A stretch of 64,000 bases of DNA. Origin: JABDJX01 sp039942715 (GTDB taxonomy: Bacteria; Pseudomonadota; Alphaproteobacteria; Rhodobacterales; Rhodobacteraceae). Both the position numbers and the translations under genes were made by a program. This document shows positions 33,866-42,242 of the stretch, one piece after another (position 1 is the stretch's first letter; the number at the start of each line of letters is the position of its first letter). The notes below the pieces were generated by a model. That model did not search any database. It worked only from the letters and a program-made list of their open reading frames with translations, and was not told where the DNA came from. The stretch covers positions 558,001 to 622,000 of the forward strand of contig JBDVBY010000001.1 in NCBI GenBank assembly GCA_039942715.1, given 5' to 3'.

Positions 33866-34267
33866 ATGAGAAAGAGACATGCTTTTGCGGTCGCAATTTT
33901 TTTTGGTGCCACAAGCGCAAACGCGCAGGCTATTGAGTGCCAAACGGTTCTAGAATGTGCGCAAGTTGCAGCAGACACGGCAGCGGTGATGCAGCAGGTA
34001 GTGGGAGAGCTTGAAGCACGGATAGCAACTTTGGAAGGACAAGTTTCCCAACTCCAAACAGATCTGGTTGCTGAGCAAAAAGCTAGGGTCGCGGCGGTTC
34101 AGGCTGTTGACGGAAAGCTAGGAGCATACATCCCCTACGGCGCATCTGTAAATTTGCGGAGTCGCGAGGGTTATCTGCTCTCGCACAATTACCATGGAAG
34201 AGATGAAAAAGATTTACTTATTTCTGGTGGAAGGAGTGACAATACCGTCTGGGCACTGGAGAAATAG
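33866..34267 (+). CDS. Secreted coiled-coil protein with short C-terminal beta unit, module B second gene, 133 aa
   Basis: ATG 33866 with AAGGAAG. Signal peptide MRKRHAFAVAIFFGATSANA, then IECQTVLECAQVA, the Cys motif shared with the gene at 31328. A coiled coil follows (VVGELEARIATLEGQVSQLQ), then about 40 residues, ASVNLRSREGYLLSHNYHG...NTVWALEK, that resemble one blade of a fascin or trefoil-type fold. A full fold would be about three times longer, so the tail may be cut short or act as one repeat. The C-terminal domain differs entirely from module A. Confidence 0.65.
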   Translation: MRKRHAFAVAIFFGATSANAQAIECQTVLECAQVAADTAAVMQQVVGELEARIATLEGQVSQLQTDLVAEQKARVAAVQAVDGKLGAYIPYGASVNLRSREGYLLSHNYHGRDEKDLLISGGRSDNTVWALEK

Positions 34268-34704
34268 TCAAAGCTCCATGGCACATAAGTCGCGTACTTT
34301 TTCGTCCTGAATGTATAGGTACTCAAGCGTCTGAGCTTGCATGGCGTGGCCATAGGCGGCTGTGAGCAGGGGTATGTAGTGGCAGATGGGTGTAGGCCCG
34401 CTTATGGTAGCCCCACGTCTTCCGCAGGGTGTACCAGCCGAATTTGCGGCCGCCCACGCCAGCTTCGCGGCACCAATTCTTAACCATTGTGCAGGCCCAA
34501 ATCCAACGTCTGTTTCAGGACTCCTGATAGGCATAAGTCGCACGCAGCGTACTGAACGCTGCGGCCGAAACCTTTGGACCGGGAGAAATCCCCACTTTTT
34601 CCTGACTAAGTAACTCTTGGAGTAACTATTTGCTTGCACAGTCACGCGCGCGCGTGGGAATCTGTAGTTTCTGTGCAGTGCCTTCAATCTCGAGAGAATG
34701 GACG
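34268..34704. other. Gap with no supported gene; possible degraded remnant
   Basis: A minus-strand frame of 139 codons (34268-34687) is open but has unusual composition and no recognisable fold or ribosome site. It might be a decayed gene. Near 34605-34630 the minus strand carries AGTTACT twice with 12-bp period, like the left-end arm repeats. Confidence 0.4.
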
Positions 34705-36018
34705 CTAGCCTTCGATTTCAGCGTCTTTCGCAAGTCTTTTAGCTTGCCTCTTTCCAAGCTCGAATTTGGGTCCTTCTGGTCCGAATGAAGCCGCCGCCGT
34801 ATATCCTAGCAAGGCTCGAAGCGCCTTAGTGCCATCGTCATCAAGGTTCGAGGAAGAGTTTCCGTCAAACAAACCTCTGGTGACAGAATTGATCCAAGCC
34901 TCGGGCACCTCGCCCTTCTGCTCATGCTGAACTTCGAGCACAGTCTCGATAATCCAACTTGCTCTGGTTAGGTCGTAGTTGAAGCGGTCAATTTCCTGCG
35001 CGGCTGCAACCTCGGCATTGTAAAACCCTCTTAACCAAGTGGCAGCGTAAACAAGCGCCCCAAGTGCAGCGAGCGATGACAGTATGCTTCGCGCTATCAA
35101 ATACCAATTCGCGGGGCCGAATGAAGCTCCGACAACTTTTGAGATTGCGTCGTGATCGGCATTCTCCGGCAGGCCCTCAAGCAATGCAGCAATCGAAGCC
35201 TCCGAAACCGTGAGCTGAAGAATGCTTGTGTAAGCAAGCCAACCAGCAAGTGCCGCTATGGCAAGCGCGGCAAAGAAGACCCCCCACCTGGCAGTAACCG
35301 CACCGCGCGGAGCCATAGACTTTCGTACGCTAGTGGCTGTTTCGTCCGTCATTGCCTTCAAAAGCTCGCGTCGTTCGGACATATGCGACTGCAGGCTTAA
35401 CTTCCTTCGCTCCTCTTCAAGATCGTCTAACGCTTCCTGATGGGCATGTGTGCGCGCCTCCTCCTTTGCGACAAAGTCCGCCTCTAATGCGGCTCGTTTC
35501 TCTTCTACTTCAGTGATCGCTGAGTTCAGCGAGTCGAGCATGCTTCTATGAGATGCGCCGAATCCGACAAGCATCTCACGAAGAGTCCCTGTCTCTTCAC
35601 GCAGCACTGCGCCGCCCGAAGTCGTCGGGAGATCGACGCCTCCTACGATCTCGAGGATTTCTGCAACGGTTTGCTCGTTGCCGCGCCAGGCATTTTGGTC
35701 AGGCGCAAATGCCAGGTCGAATTCGTCATATTGAGCAGAAGGCACATGGGTGTTTGCTTCTTTGACTGTACGTCTAAAACTAAGCGAGAACGAACCTGCC
35801 CCAGCGACGGATGCAGAGAAGTTGGCGGTTTGAAAGGAGAACCTACCGGCTAAACCTTCGTCCGACTCAATTCCGTCTAAAGGGGCCTGCAAACCTGGTA
35901 TTAGCTGCAGGTTTGCAGCTGGCTCATTTTCGGCGAGCAATCCCGATAGCCGGCGTAGGGTCTCCAAGAGTGTAAGATCGTCAATCTTGTGAACGCGCTT
36001 TGGAATATTAATTGCCAT
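34705..36018 (-). CDS. Coiled-coil protein with two TM helices, 437 aa, unknown
   Basis: Residues 1-150 look like a mixed beta/alpha domain (FSASVAGAGSFSLSFRRTV). About 155-225 is a charged coiled coil (EVEEKRAALEADFVAKEEAR, ALDDLEEERRKL). Two hydrophobic helices lie near 240-265 and 305-325, then a helical C-terminal domain ending in a basic stretch. Family not recognised. It is the only leftward gene in the island and lies next to the right attachment site, a common place for accessory or defence cargo. It resembles none of the neighbours in codon or domain style. Confidence 0.7.
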   Translation of the reverse strand: MAINIPKRVHKIDDLTLLETLRRLSGLLAENEPAANLQLIPGLQAPLDGIESDEGLAGRFSFQTANFSASVAGAGSFSLSFRRTVKEANTHVPSAQYDEFDLAFAPDQNAWRGNEQTVAEILEIVGGVDLPTTSGGAVLREETGTLREMLVGFGASHRSMLDSLNSAITEVEEKRAALEADFVAKEEARTHAHQEALDDLEEERRKLSLQSHMSERRELLKAMTDETATSVRKSMAPRGAVTARWGVFFAALAIAALAGWLAYTSILQLTVSEASIAALLEGLPENADHDAISKVVGASFGPANWYLIARSILSSLAALGALVYAATWLRGFYNAEVAAAQEIDRFNYDLTRASWIIETVLEVQHEQKGEVPEAWINSVTRGLFDGNSSSNLDDDGTKALRALLGYTAAASFGPEGPKFELGKRQAKRLAKDAEIEG

Positions 36019-36174
36019 CTCAAATGCCCTTATTACGCTCTATTGCGGTGCAAGCTCAAATTACCACAACATATTGAGGTCTTTAGGGTTCATTGTCTAG
36101 TGGAACCAAGGTAGCGCGGGCTCGGCCCAGTGCTGTCTCAATTGACGGTGCGTTCGGGAAAAAGCCCACCACAA

Positions 36175-36193
36175 AAAGTTACACGAAAGTTAC
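36175..36193. repeat. Candidate integrase arm-type repeats, right end
   Basis: AAAGTTAC twice with 11-bp period, about 65 bp inside the right attachment site. Similar repeats flank the left attachment site. Consistent with recombinase arm binding; not proven. Confidence 0.35.
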
Positions 36194-36255
36194 CTAAGCG
36201 ATTTGGACAAGCGACAACAAAGAAATGGAGTGGCTACCAAGTCTTTGTTTTTAAA

Positions 36256-36341
36256 TGGTGCGGTCGGAGAGACTCGAACTCTCACGGGTGTTACCCCACA
36301 GCGACCTCAACGCTGCGCGTCTACCATTCCGCCACGACCGC
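36256..36341 (-). tRNA. tRNA-Leu(GAG), intact, right attachment site
   Basis: 86 nt read on the minus strand: acceptor GCGGTCG pairs with CGACCGC, then ACCA encoded. Anticodon stem CAGCG/CGCTG encloses loop TTGAGGT, giving anticodon GAG (codons CUC/CUU). Long variable arm and TTCGAGT T-loop are as in leucine tRNAs. Its last 64 nt are repeated at 17837-17900. The island supplies this 3' part and so leaves the gene functional. Confidence 0.95.
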
Positions 36342-36453
36342 ACAGTCAGGCTTGGTGACGCTTCGATAGCGCCGCACGTTTGGCTTGTGAAGAGGAAATC
36401 GCAAGAAAATCTGCGGATGGGCACGGCCACGCGGGGCAGCCGTGCCAAAAGTC

Positions 36454-37797
36454 TTACTTGGTGACGTTGAACGACGGCAAAGCCGACGCCGGTTGCACAG
36501 GTGCAGTCATCGTCCCAGTGCCGCCCACACGGCCCGAGGCGGCGGTGCGGATCAGGTCTGTGCGCTCTGGCTGACCGGGCGCAAACACTGCTGGTTGTCC
36601 AGCGTCTAGCGCGTCAATCGCCATGGTGTACCACTGCGTGGCAAGGTCTGTGCGCTGCGTTGCGCCAAAGCCTTGGCTTAGGTGATGGCCCATCAACTCG
36701 CCATAAACCCGCTCGCCCAAGGCCGTCAGAATCAGGCCAGAGCCGATCGCAACATCCATGTCATCGGTGCGATAGCCGACCGACAGACAAATCTTGGCGG
36801 TCGCTGCTAACTGCTGCGGCGCCATGCCCGTGGTCAGGATAAAGCCAGATACTCCCTGCAACACTTCGTTGCTTGGTTTGAGCGACATGGCCGCCACGTG
36901 ATCTTTCATCACTGGACCAAAGGATTTGCACTGAGCAACGATCTGATCATTGCCGACACCCTGCACGCCTGCAGCAAGCTCTTCACCAGCAGCAATCGCG
37001 TACGTGCGCGCAAGACAGAACTGCTCGTTCAGAACAACGTTTGGATCGGTCATGCTGGCCAGTTGCGTGAAACCGCCATTGGTGTTGGTCAAAAGTGAAA
37101 CCGTATTGCAGTGCGAGGCCAGCGATAGACCCGATCCACCACCAAGGAAGTTTGGCAAAGCAGCAGCGTCACTCTCCGGGAGCAAAGCGGCTGTCGCCAA
37201 AGGTGCGGCAGGAGCTGCCGGGACTGGTGTTGCCACAGCAACTGGCGCTTGCGGCGCAACCGCCTGCGGGGCCGGAGCAGCGGCTAGATTGTTCTGTGGG
37301 ACAACGCCAGCGGCCTGATCTCGGTATTGCAACAGCAATCCGCGTGTACCGACTGCGGCGATTTGCTGATTGGTTGCCGCTCCGCCAACGAGGGCGCGGT
37401 TATAAGACGAAAGCAAAAAGCTCTTTTCATATTCTGTCAGATAGCCGGTCGCAGGATAGCCAAGCGTGCCTTGATATTGCGACACAGCTGTGCGCGAGCG
37501 GCGGCCTAACACCCCATCTGGCGTGCCTGCGGGATAGCCAAAGTAATTCAGCGCGGTTTGCACTTCGCGGTTTTCAGCGCGCGCAGCGTTATAAACTGGC
37601 TCGCGGTACACTTTGCGCGTCACGACTTTGCGTTTGACAGTCGTGCGTTTGTTGCGCTCATTGACAATTGCGCCGCCAATCACACCGCCAATAATGCCGC
37701 CCACAAGTGCGTCGCCCGCGTCCGCCTGAACCTGCATTGGGCTGGTCGCCATAAGCATGGCCGACAATGCAGCCGCCGATTTAAAACCCGTTTTCAT
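36454..37797 (-). CDS. Peptidoglycan-binding-domain protein, exported, 447 aa
   Basis: Signal peptide MKTGFKSAAALSAMLMATSPMQVQA; then a glycine-rich hydrophobic segment ALVGGIIGGVIGGAIV and a basic stretch KRTTVKRKVVTRKVYR. A PG_binding_1-like unit follows: REVQTALNYFGYPAGTPDGVLGRRSRTAVSQYQ (given here in two conserved blocks, helix and DGVLG loop). A Pro/Ala linker (about residues 165-205) leads to a C-terminal helical domain with several Cys. Probably a periplasmic or cell-wall-associated protein of unknown activity. First chromosomal gene to the right of the island. Confidence 0.78.
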   Translation of the reverse strand: MKTGFKSAAALSAMLMATSPMQVQADAGDALVGGIIGGVIGGAIVNERNKRTTVKRKVVTRKVYREPVYNAARAENREVQTALNYFGYPAGTPDGVLGRRSRTAVSQYQGTLGYPATGYLTEYEKSFLLSSYNRALVGGAATNQQIAAVGTRGLLLQYRDQAAGVVPQNNLAAAPAPQAVAPQAPVAVATPVPAAPAAPLATAALLPESDAAALPNFLGGGSGLSLASHCNTVSLLTNTNGGFTQLASMTDPNVVLNEQFCLARTYAIAAGEELAAGVQGVGNDQIVAQCKSFGPVMKDHVAAMSLKPSNEVLQGVSGFILTTGMAPQQLAATAKICLSVGYRTDDMDVAIGSGLILTALGERVYGELMGHHLSQGFGATQRTDLATQWYTMAIDALDAGQPAVFAPGQPERTDLIRTAASGRVGGTGTMTAPVQPASALPSFNVTK

Positions 37798-37932
37798 GAA
37801 AAAATCTCCGTACTATCCCTGTTAAACTGCTTTGATTAAACACCCCCAAAGCGATTCTGTCCTCCCCTTAATGGCGCAATTTCACGGTTCTTGGACTTTT
37901 CACCACGCCCGCCAGCCTGTAACGCACACCAT

Positions 37933-38580
37933 ATGGTGGAGTGGATCACATCTGATGGGCTGACAGATTATGAAAGCGCTGTAGCTTTTATGGAGGCGCG
38001 CGCTGCTGATATTCGGGCTGGTTTCGCCGATGAGGCCATTTGGCTGGTCGAGCACCCTGCCCTTTATACTGCCGGGACATCTGCGAAAGCCGATGATCTG
38101 ACAGATCCCGATCGTTTCCCTGTCTTTGAGGCCAAGCGTGGCGGGCAATACACCTATCACGGCCCCGGCCAACGTGTGGCTTATGTGATGCTGGATGTGG
38201 GTGCACGCGGGCACGATGTACGCAAGTTCGTGCACCAAATGGAGGCGTGGATTATCGCGACCTTAGGCGAGTTTAACATCACCGGAGAGCGCCGCGACGG
38301 GCGCGTCGGCGTTTGGGTGACCCGGCCCGAAAAGCCGCCCTTGCCCGATGGCAGCCCACGTGAAGACAAGATCGCAGCTTTGGGCATCCGTCTGCGCAAG
38401 TGGGTGTCTTTTCACGGGCTGTCGATCAATGTGGACCCAGATCTGTCGCACTTTGAGGGCATCGTGCCATGCGGCATTCGCGACCATGGTGTGACATCAT
38501 TGGTTGATCTCGGGTTGCCGGTGACAATGGCAGACGTCGATGTGGCCCTGCAGCGCACGTTTGCGGACGTGTTTGGCTAA
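37933..38580 (+). CDS. lipB: Octanoyl-[ACP]:protein N-octanoyltransferase LipB, 215 aa
   Basis: ATG 37933 gives MVEWITSDGLTDYESAV, the usual LipB start; an in-frame TTG at 37891 is an alternative. Family blocks: EHPALYTAGTSAK, KRGGQYTYHGPGQRVAYVML, GRVGVWV, AALGIRLRKWVSFHGLSINV and the active-site Cys in GIVPCGIRDHGVTSL with the preceding Lys of KIAALG. It transfers octanoyl groups to lipoyl domains. Divergent from the upstream gene. Confidence 0.95.
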   Translation: MVEWITSDGLTDYESAVAFMEARAADIRAGFADEAIWLVEHPALYTAGTSAKADDLTDPDRFPVFEAKRGGQYTYHGPGQRVAYVMLDVGARGHDVRKFVHQMEAWIIATLGEFNITGERRDGRVGVWVTRPEKPPLPDGSPREDKIAALGIRLRKWVSFHGLSINVDPDLSHFEGIVPCGIRDHGVTSLVDLGLPVTMADVDVALQRTFADVFG

Positions 38581-38684
38581 TGCCTCCTGCGCGTGTTTGA
38601 CACAGGGCCCCACCCTGTAAGACGACGCATTTTTCCCCATATCATACCTGAAGGTGAGGGACACGTTCGCGAGGGGTGACCCAG

Positions 38685-39164
38685 ATGAAAACTGCTTTCA
38701 AAGTTGTCGCAACCGACCTGCCACATGAAAGCGCACTGCATGCGCGTGTTGGCGAGGGTGATTTTCTTGATTGCTACGCTGTCACTTCTGATCTTTCGGC
38801 GCGCGAAGCTGCTGAAGTGATCACCGATTTTCCCAGCTGGGCAAAGCTATTATTGGTTATCCGCCGAATTGTGACAACGCCATTTGGTCTGTCCAACGAT
38901 GGTCCCGCGGCAAAGGACAAGGTGGGCATCTTTCCAGTTGAAAGCGACACTCCGGGCGAGTTGATCGCGGGTTTTAACGACAAACACCTGAATTTCCGCG
39001 TTTCGGTGATGTCGCAAAATGGGCGGGTGTTCCTTGCCACTTGGGTTCATCCACACAATATCGGCGGGCACCTTTACCTGAAGGCTATCATGCCCTTTCA
39101 CATCCTGATTTCACGCAATGCCTTGGCCCGCGTCGCACAAGGTCCAGCAAATCAGGTGGCCTAA
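38685..39164 (+). CDS. DUF2867-type protein, 159 aa
   Basis: ATG 38685 with GAGGGG 8 nt upstream; a GTG at 38676 is also in frame. No signal peptide. The block VGIFPVESDTPGELIAGFND followed by LNFRVSVMSQNGRVFLATWV and LYLKAIMPFHILISRNALAR matches the DUF2867 pattern, a START-like beta fold. Function unknown. A small inverted repeat ACAGGG-CCCCA-CCCTGT lies before it (38602-38618). Confidence 0.75.
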   Translation: MKTAFKVVATDLPHESALHARVGEGDFLDCYAVTSDLSAREAAEVITDFPSWAKLLLVIRRIVTTPFGLSNDGPAAKDKVGIFPVESDTPGELIAGFNDKHLNFRVSVMSQNGRVFLATWVHPHNIGGHLYLKAIMPFHILISRNALARVAQGPANQVA

Positions 39165-39345
39165 AGATACGTAATCAAGGCGAAGCCGCCAGCTAACGCC
39201 ACACGTAAACATCCCCCAAATTCCCCAGCCTCTGACACAATCCTGTCCCATTCATCTGATTGTTTCCAAAGCTGAATCTCACCCGATTTCGGGCCCGAAT
39301 TTGGAAGTTAGCCTCTTGTAACGGACGCGTGATGACCCCATATCC

Positions 39346-39367
39346 ATTGTATACCACGGAATACAAT
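39346..39367. promoter_or_regulatory. Inverted repeat upstream of the YqiJ/flotillin pair
   Basis: ATTGTAT-N8-ATACAAT, perfect 7-bp arms, ending 14 bp before the yqiJ-like ATG. Typical size of a repressor dimer site. No regulator gene is adjacent, so the binder is unknown. The rest of the gap 39165-39345 shows nothing further. Confidence 0.45.
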
Positions 39368-39381
39368 CGAAAGGCCGAGCC

Positions 39382-40122
39382 ATGTTCGACCTCTATCTAA
39401 CGGAACCTTTCGTTCCGTTCACAATCGCGCTCGCGCTGCTGTTTGGGCTGCTTGCGCTTGAAGTTTTACTAACGCTGGTTGGCGCAACCCTGTTGGGGTT
39501 GGATGCTGATGCGGACGTTGATCTGGACCTTGATATCGAGGGACCGGAGTTGGGCGATATGGACATCGACTTTGGTGATGCCGACGCCTCTTTGTTTGAT
39601 TTCGCTGAACCCGAAGTCGACATTGAAGCAGACATTGCTGATGCGCCTGCTCCACCGTCTGGTCCGGCCTCGTGGCTTGGGATCGGCAAAGTGCCCACAT
39701 TGATCTGGATCGCCTCTGTGCTGCTTGGCTTTGGTGTCACAGGCTTTGTCCTGCAAATGCTGGCCACAACACTCTTCGGCACAGCGCTTCCGGCGCTTTT
39801 GATCGCCCTGCCTGCTGGCATTGCCGCTATCGGCTTTGCTCGCCGCTTTGGCGCTGTGTTCGCGCGCGCTCTGCCGAAAACCGAGACGAGTGCCATGTCT
39901 AACCGCCACTTGGGCCGACGCACGGGTGTTGTCACCCAAGGCACCGCAAAACGCGGATCCCCCGCCGAAGTGCGCATCACGGACCGTCACGGCAACATGC
40001 ATCACCTGCGCGGTGAGCCGCTGAAAGACGAGGACACCATTGATGCCGGTACCCAAGTGCTGGTGCTGCGCCACCGCTTTAACGAAGGCTACCGGCTGGT
40101 CGCCTTGGGGCCTGACAACTAA
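39382..40122 (+). CDS. yqiJ: YqiJ-like inner-membrane OB-fold protein, 246 aa
   Basis: Hydrophobic helix at 10-40, a highly acidic Asp-rich periplasmic or cytosolic loop (DADADVDLDLDIEGPELGDM), two more helices (about 110-165), then a C-terminal OB-like domain GRRTGVVTQGTAKRGSPAEV...VLVLRHRFNEGYRLVAL. YqiJ pairs with flotillin YqiK in many proteobacteria, and the gene downstream is that flotillin. NfeD-type OB domains of this kind act as flotillin partners. Confidence 0.85.
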   Translation: MFDLYLTEPFVPFTIALALLFGLLALEVLLTLVGATLLGLDADADVDLDLDIEGPELGDMDIDFGDADASLFDFAEPEVDIEADIADAPAPPSGPASWLGIGKVPTLIWIASVLLGFGVTGFVLQMLATTLFGTALPALLIALPAGIAAIGFARRFGAVFARALPKTETSAMSNRHLGRRTGVVTQGTAKRGSPAEVRITDRHGNMHHLRGEPLKDEDTIDAGTQVLVLRHRFNEGYRLVALGPDN

Positions 40123-40170
40123 GGCCCATCACCCGATATTTGACCGAAACGTTTTCAGAGAGGACCACAC

Positions 40171-41877
40171 ATGGATTATGTCACCCTAGGAATTATCGTC
40201 GCCAGCGTCATTGGCTTCTTGCTTTTCGTTGGCTTTGTTCTGGGCCGCCTTTATCGGCGCTCGACCCGTGAAGTCAGCTTGGTGAAAACCGGTGCTGGCG
40301 GTAAAAAAGTTATTCTGGACGGCGGTACAATCGTTGTGCCTCTGTTGCACGAAATCAGCCCTGTGAACATGAAAACCCTGCGTCTTGAAGTGCAGCGCAG
40401 TCACGAAGGTGCACTGATCACCAAAGACCGGATGCGGGTTGATGTGGGCGTGGAGTTCTACGTCTCGGTCAATGCCACCGAAGAAGGCATTAGCCGCGCC
40501 GCACAAACCCTTGGGGATCGGACATTTTTTGTCGATCAGCTGCGCGAATTGATCGAAGGTAAGCTGGTTGATGGTCTGCGCGCAGTTGCCGCCCAGATGA
40601 CGATGGACGAGTTGCACGAGAACCGGGCCGAGTTTGTACAAGAGGTGCAAAACGCGGTGTCCGAAGACCTGTTGAAAAACGGTCTGGAACTTGAATCCGT
40701 CTCGCTGACAGCGCTTGACCAGACGCCGTTTGAGGCACTTGATGAAAACAACGCGTTTAACGCCGTCGGTATGCGCAAACTGGCCGAGGTGATTGCGACC
40801 TCTAAAAAGGAACGTGCTGAAATTGATGCTGACGCCAATGTGTCTGTGCGTCGTTATGCGATGGAAGCCGAGCGTCTGCGCCTGAAGATCGAGCAGGACG
40901 AGCAACAGGCAGCTATTGCGCAGCGTCAGGAAATCGCAACGCTGGAAGCCGCGCAGCAGGCCGAAATCTCGCGTCGTCAGGAAGACGCCGAGCGCGAGAA
41001 AGAACAGGCGCGGATCAAACGCGAAGAGGCTATCCGTTCGTCGGACATCGCGCGTGAACGTGCGATCCGCGAGGCCGAAATCAGCCGCGACCGCGAATTG
41101 GAAGTGGCCGATCAGGAACGCCTGATCATTATCAACAAGAAGTCCGAAGAAGAAAGTCAGGCGCGTGCATCCGCTGACACCGCGCGTGCCGAGGCAATCA
41201 AAGCGCAAGAAGCGATTGAAACCGCGCGCTCTGTTGCGACTGCCGAGCGTGACAAGCAGATCGTGCTTATCGAAGCCCAGCGTGAAGCCGAACGCGCCGC
41301 AACACGCGTGACCATTGAGGCGACAGCTGAAAAAGACGCAGCGCAAGACCGGGCTGATGCGCTGCGTGAAGAAGCGCGTGCGGACGCCGATGCGCTGACC
41401 ATTCGCGCCGAGGCAAAGAAGACTGACCTGTTGGCCGAAGCCGAAGGTCGCCGCGCGATTGTCGAGGCGGAGAACGCCATTGCCGAAGAGATCGTCAATA
41501 TGAAGGTGGCATTGGCACGGCTTGAAAAGCTGCCCGAAGTGGTTGCTCAAATGGTCAAACCTGCCGAGAAGATCGACTCGATCCGTATTCACCACGTGGG
41601 TGGCATGAATGGCTTGCCTGGCTCAAACGGAGGCGGCTCGGGTGACGGCAAAGCTCCGGTCAACCAGGCGCTCGATTCCATCATGGGCATGGCGGTACAA
41701 CTGCCTGCGCTAAAGAAGCTGGGCGAAGAGCTTGGAGTATCGATGGAAAACGGCGTGTCTGGTTTGACGGACAGCCTGATGGAGCCAAGCGCGCCCGAAG
41801 CGATCACAGATGAGGCGCCCGACGCGCCAGACAGTGACGTGGTGGAGGAAACACCAGCGCCCGTTCCAGTCGGGTAG
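40171..41877 (+). CDS. yqiK: Flotillin family protein YqiK, 568 aa
   Basis: N-terminal membrane helix (IVASVIGFLLFVGFVLGRLY), then an SPFH domain (REVSLVKTGAGGKKVILDGG ... DRMRVDVGVEFYVSVNATEE). A long coiled coil rich in Ala, Glu and Arg follows (about residues 215-440), then the flotillin C-terminal segment with LPGSNGGGSGDG. It forms membrane microdomain scaffolds. A strong terminator follows at 41897, closing the yqiJK operon. Confidence 0.92.
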   Translation: MDYVTLGIIVASVIGFLLFVGFVLGRLYRRSTREVSLVKTGAGGKKVILDGGTIVVPLLHEISPVNMKTLRLEVQRSHEGALITKDRMRVDVGVEFYVSVNATEEGISRAAQTLGDRTFFVDQLRELIEGKLVDGLRAVAAQMTMDELHENRAEFVQEVQNAVSEDLLKNGLELESVSLTALDQTPFEALDENNAFNAVGMRKLAEVIATSKKERAEIDADANVSVRRYAMEAERLRLKIEQDEQQAAIAQRQEIATLEAAQQAEISRRQEDAEREKEQARIKREEAIRSSDIARERAIREAEISRDRELEVADQERLIIINKKSEEESQARASADTARAEAIKAQEAIETARSVATAERDKQIVLIEAQREAERAATRVTIEATAEKDAAQDRADALREEARADADALTIRAEAKKTDLLAEAEGRRAIVEAENAIAEEIVNMKVALARLEKLPEVVAQMVKPAEKIDSIRIHHVGGMNGLPGSNGGGSGDGKAPVNQALDSIMGMAVQLPALKKLGEELGVSMENGVSGLTDSLMEPSAPEAITDEAPDAPDSDVVEETPAPVPVG

Positions 41878-41896
41878 ATTGCAAAAAAACAATATC

Positions 41897-41919
41897 AAGG
41901 GGCCTTCGGGCCCCTTTTT
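41897..41919 (+). terminator. Rho-independent terminator after yqiK
   Basis: AAGGGGCC-TTCG-GGCCCC stem with a stable TTCG loop, followed by TTTTT. Lies 20 bp after the flotillin stop and before the convergent gene pair on the other strand; could act in both directions. Confidence 0.9.
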
Positions 41920-41957
41920 CATTGGGTCACGGCAAGAGGGTTTGCGCCCGGTTGCGC

Positions 41958-42233
41958 TTAGGTCGCGCGCCGTCGGGCAGCGGCACCGCCACGGCGCCCC
42001 TTTTTAGTCGGCGCGTCCAGCGCTTCTTTTAGAACTGTCGTCATCGGATGATCAGGATTGGTTGGCTCATGACGAGCGACCAGTTCTTTGATCTGTGCGA
42101 GAGCTGCTTGCCCATCGGGCGCACTTAAAGCCCAATCAAGAAAGATCGACCGGCATTCACCTGCTTGGATACCCGCAATACGGTAGCTTTCTGCGATCAG
42201 CCCGCGCGGATCAATGATATCTGTCTCTTTCAT
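41958..42233 (-). CDS. Conserved small protein downstream of glnE, 91 aa
   Basis: Starts MKETDIIDPRGLIAESYRIA, contains one Cys in GECRSIFLDWALS, and ends in a basic Arg/Ala tail GRRGGAAARRRAT. No signal or membrane segment. Proteins of this type sit next to glnE in related genomes; function unknown. It starts 9 bp after the glnE stop, so it is likely co-transcribed. Confidence 0.7.
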   Translation of the reverse strand: MKETDIIDPRGLIAESYRIAGIQAGECRSIFLDWALSAPDGQAALAQIKELVARHEPTNPDHPMTTVLKEALDAPTKKGRRGGAAARRRAT

Positions 42234-42242
42234 ATCCCCGCT

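Noticed and set aside
30574..34267. Prophage tail genes, because of the tail-collar-like domain
   Set aside because: Both genes of each module have signal peptides, and no capsid, terminase or tail structural genes are nearby.
34268..34687. 139-codon minus-strand gene
   Set aside because: No ribosome site, odd composition and no recognisable domain; left as a doubtful remnant.
17837..36319. CRISPR array or known defence system in the island
   Set aside because: No regularly spaced repeats, Cas, toxin-antitoxin, restriction or retron motifs were seen.
39393..39980. Long Ser/Ala-rich minus-strand frame opposite yqiJ
   Set aside because: Antisense shadow of a GC-rich, Asp-coding gene.
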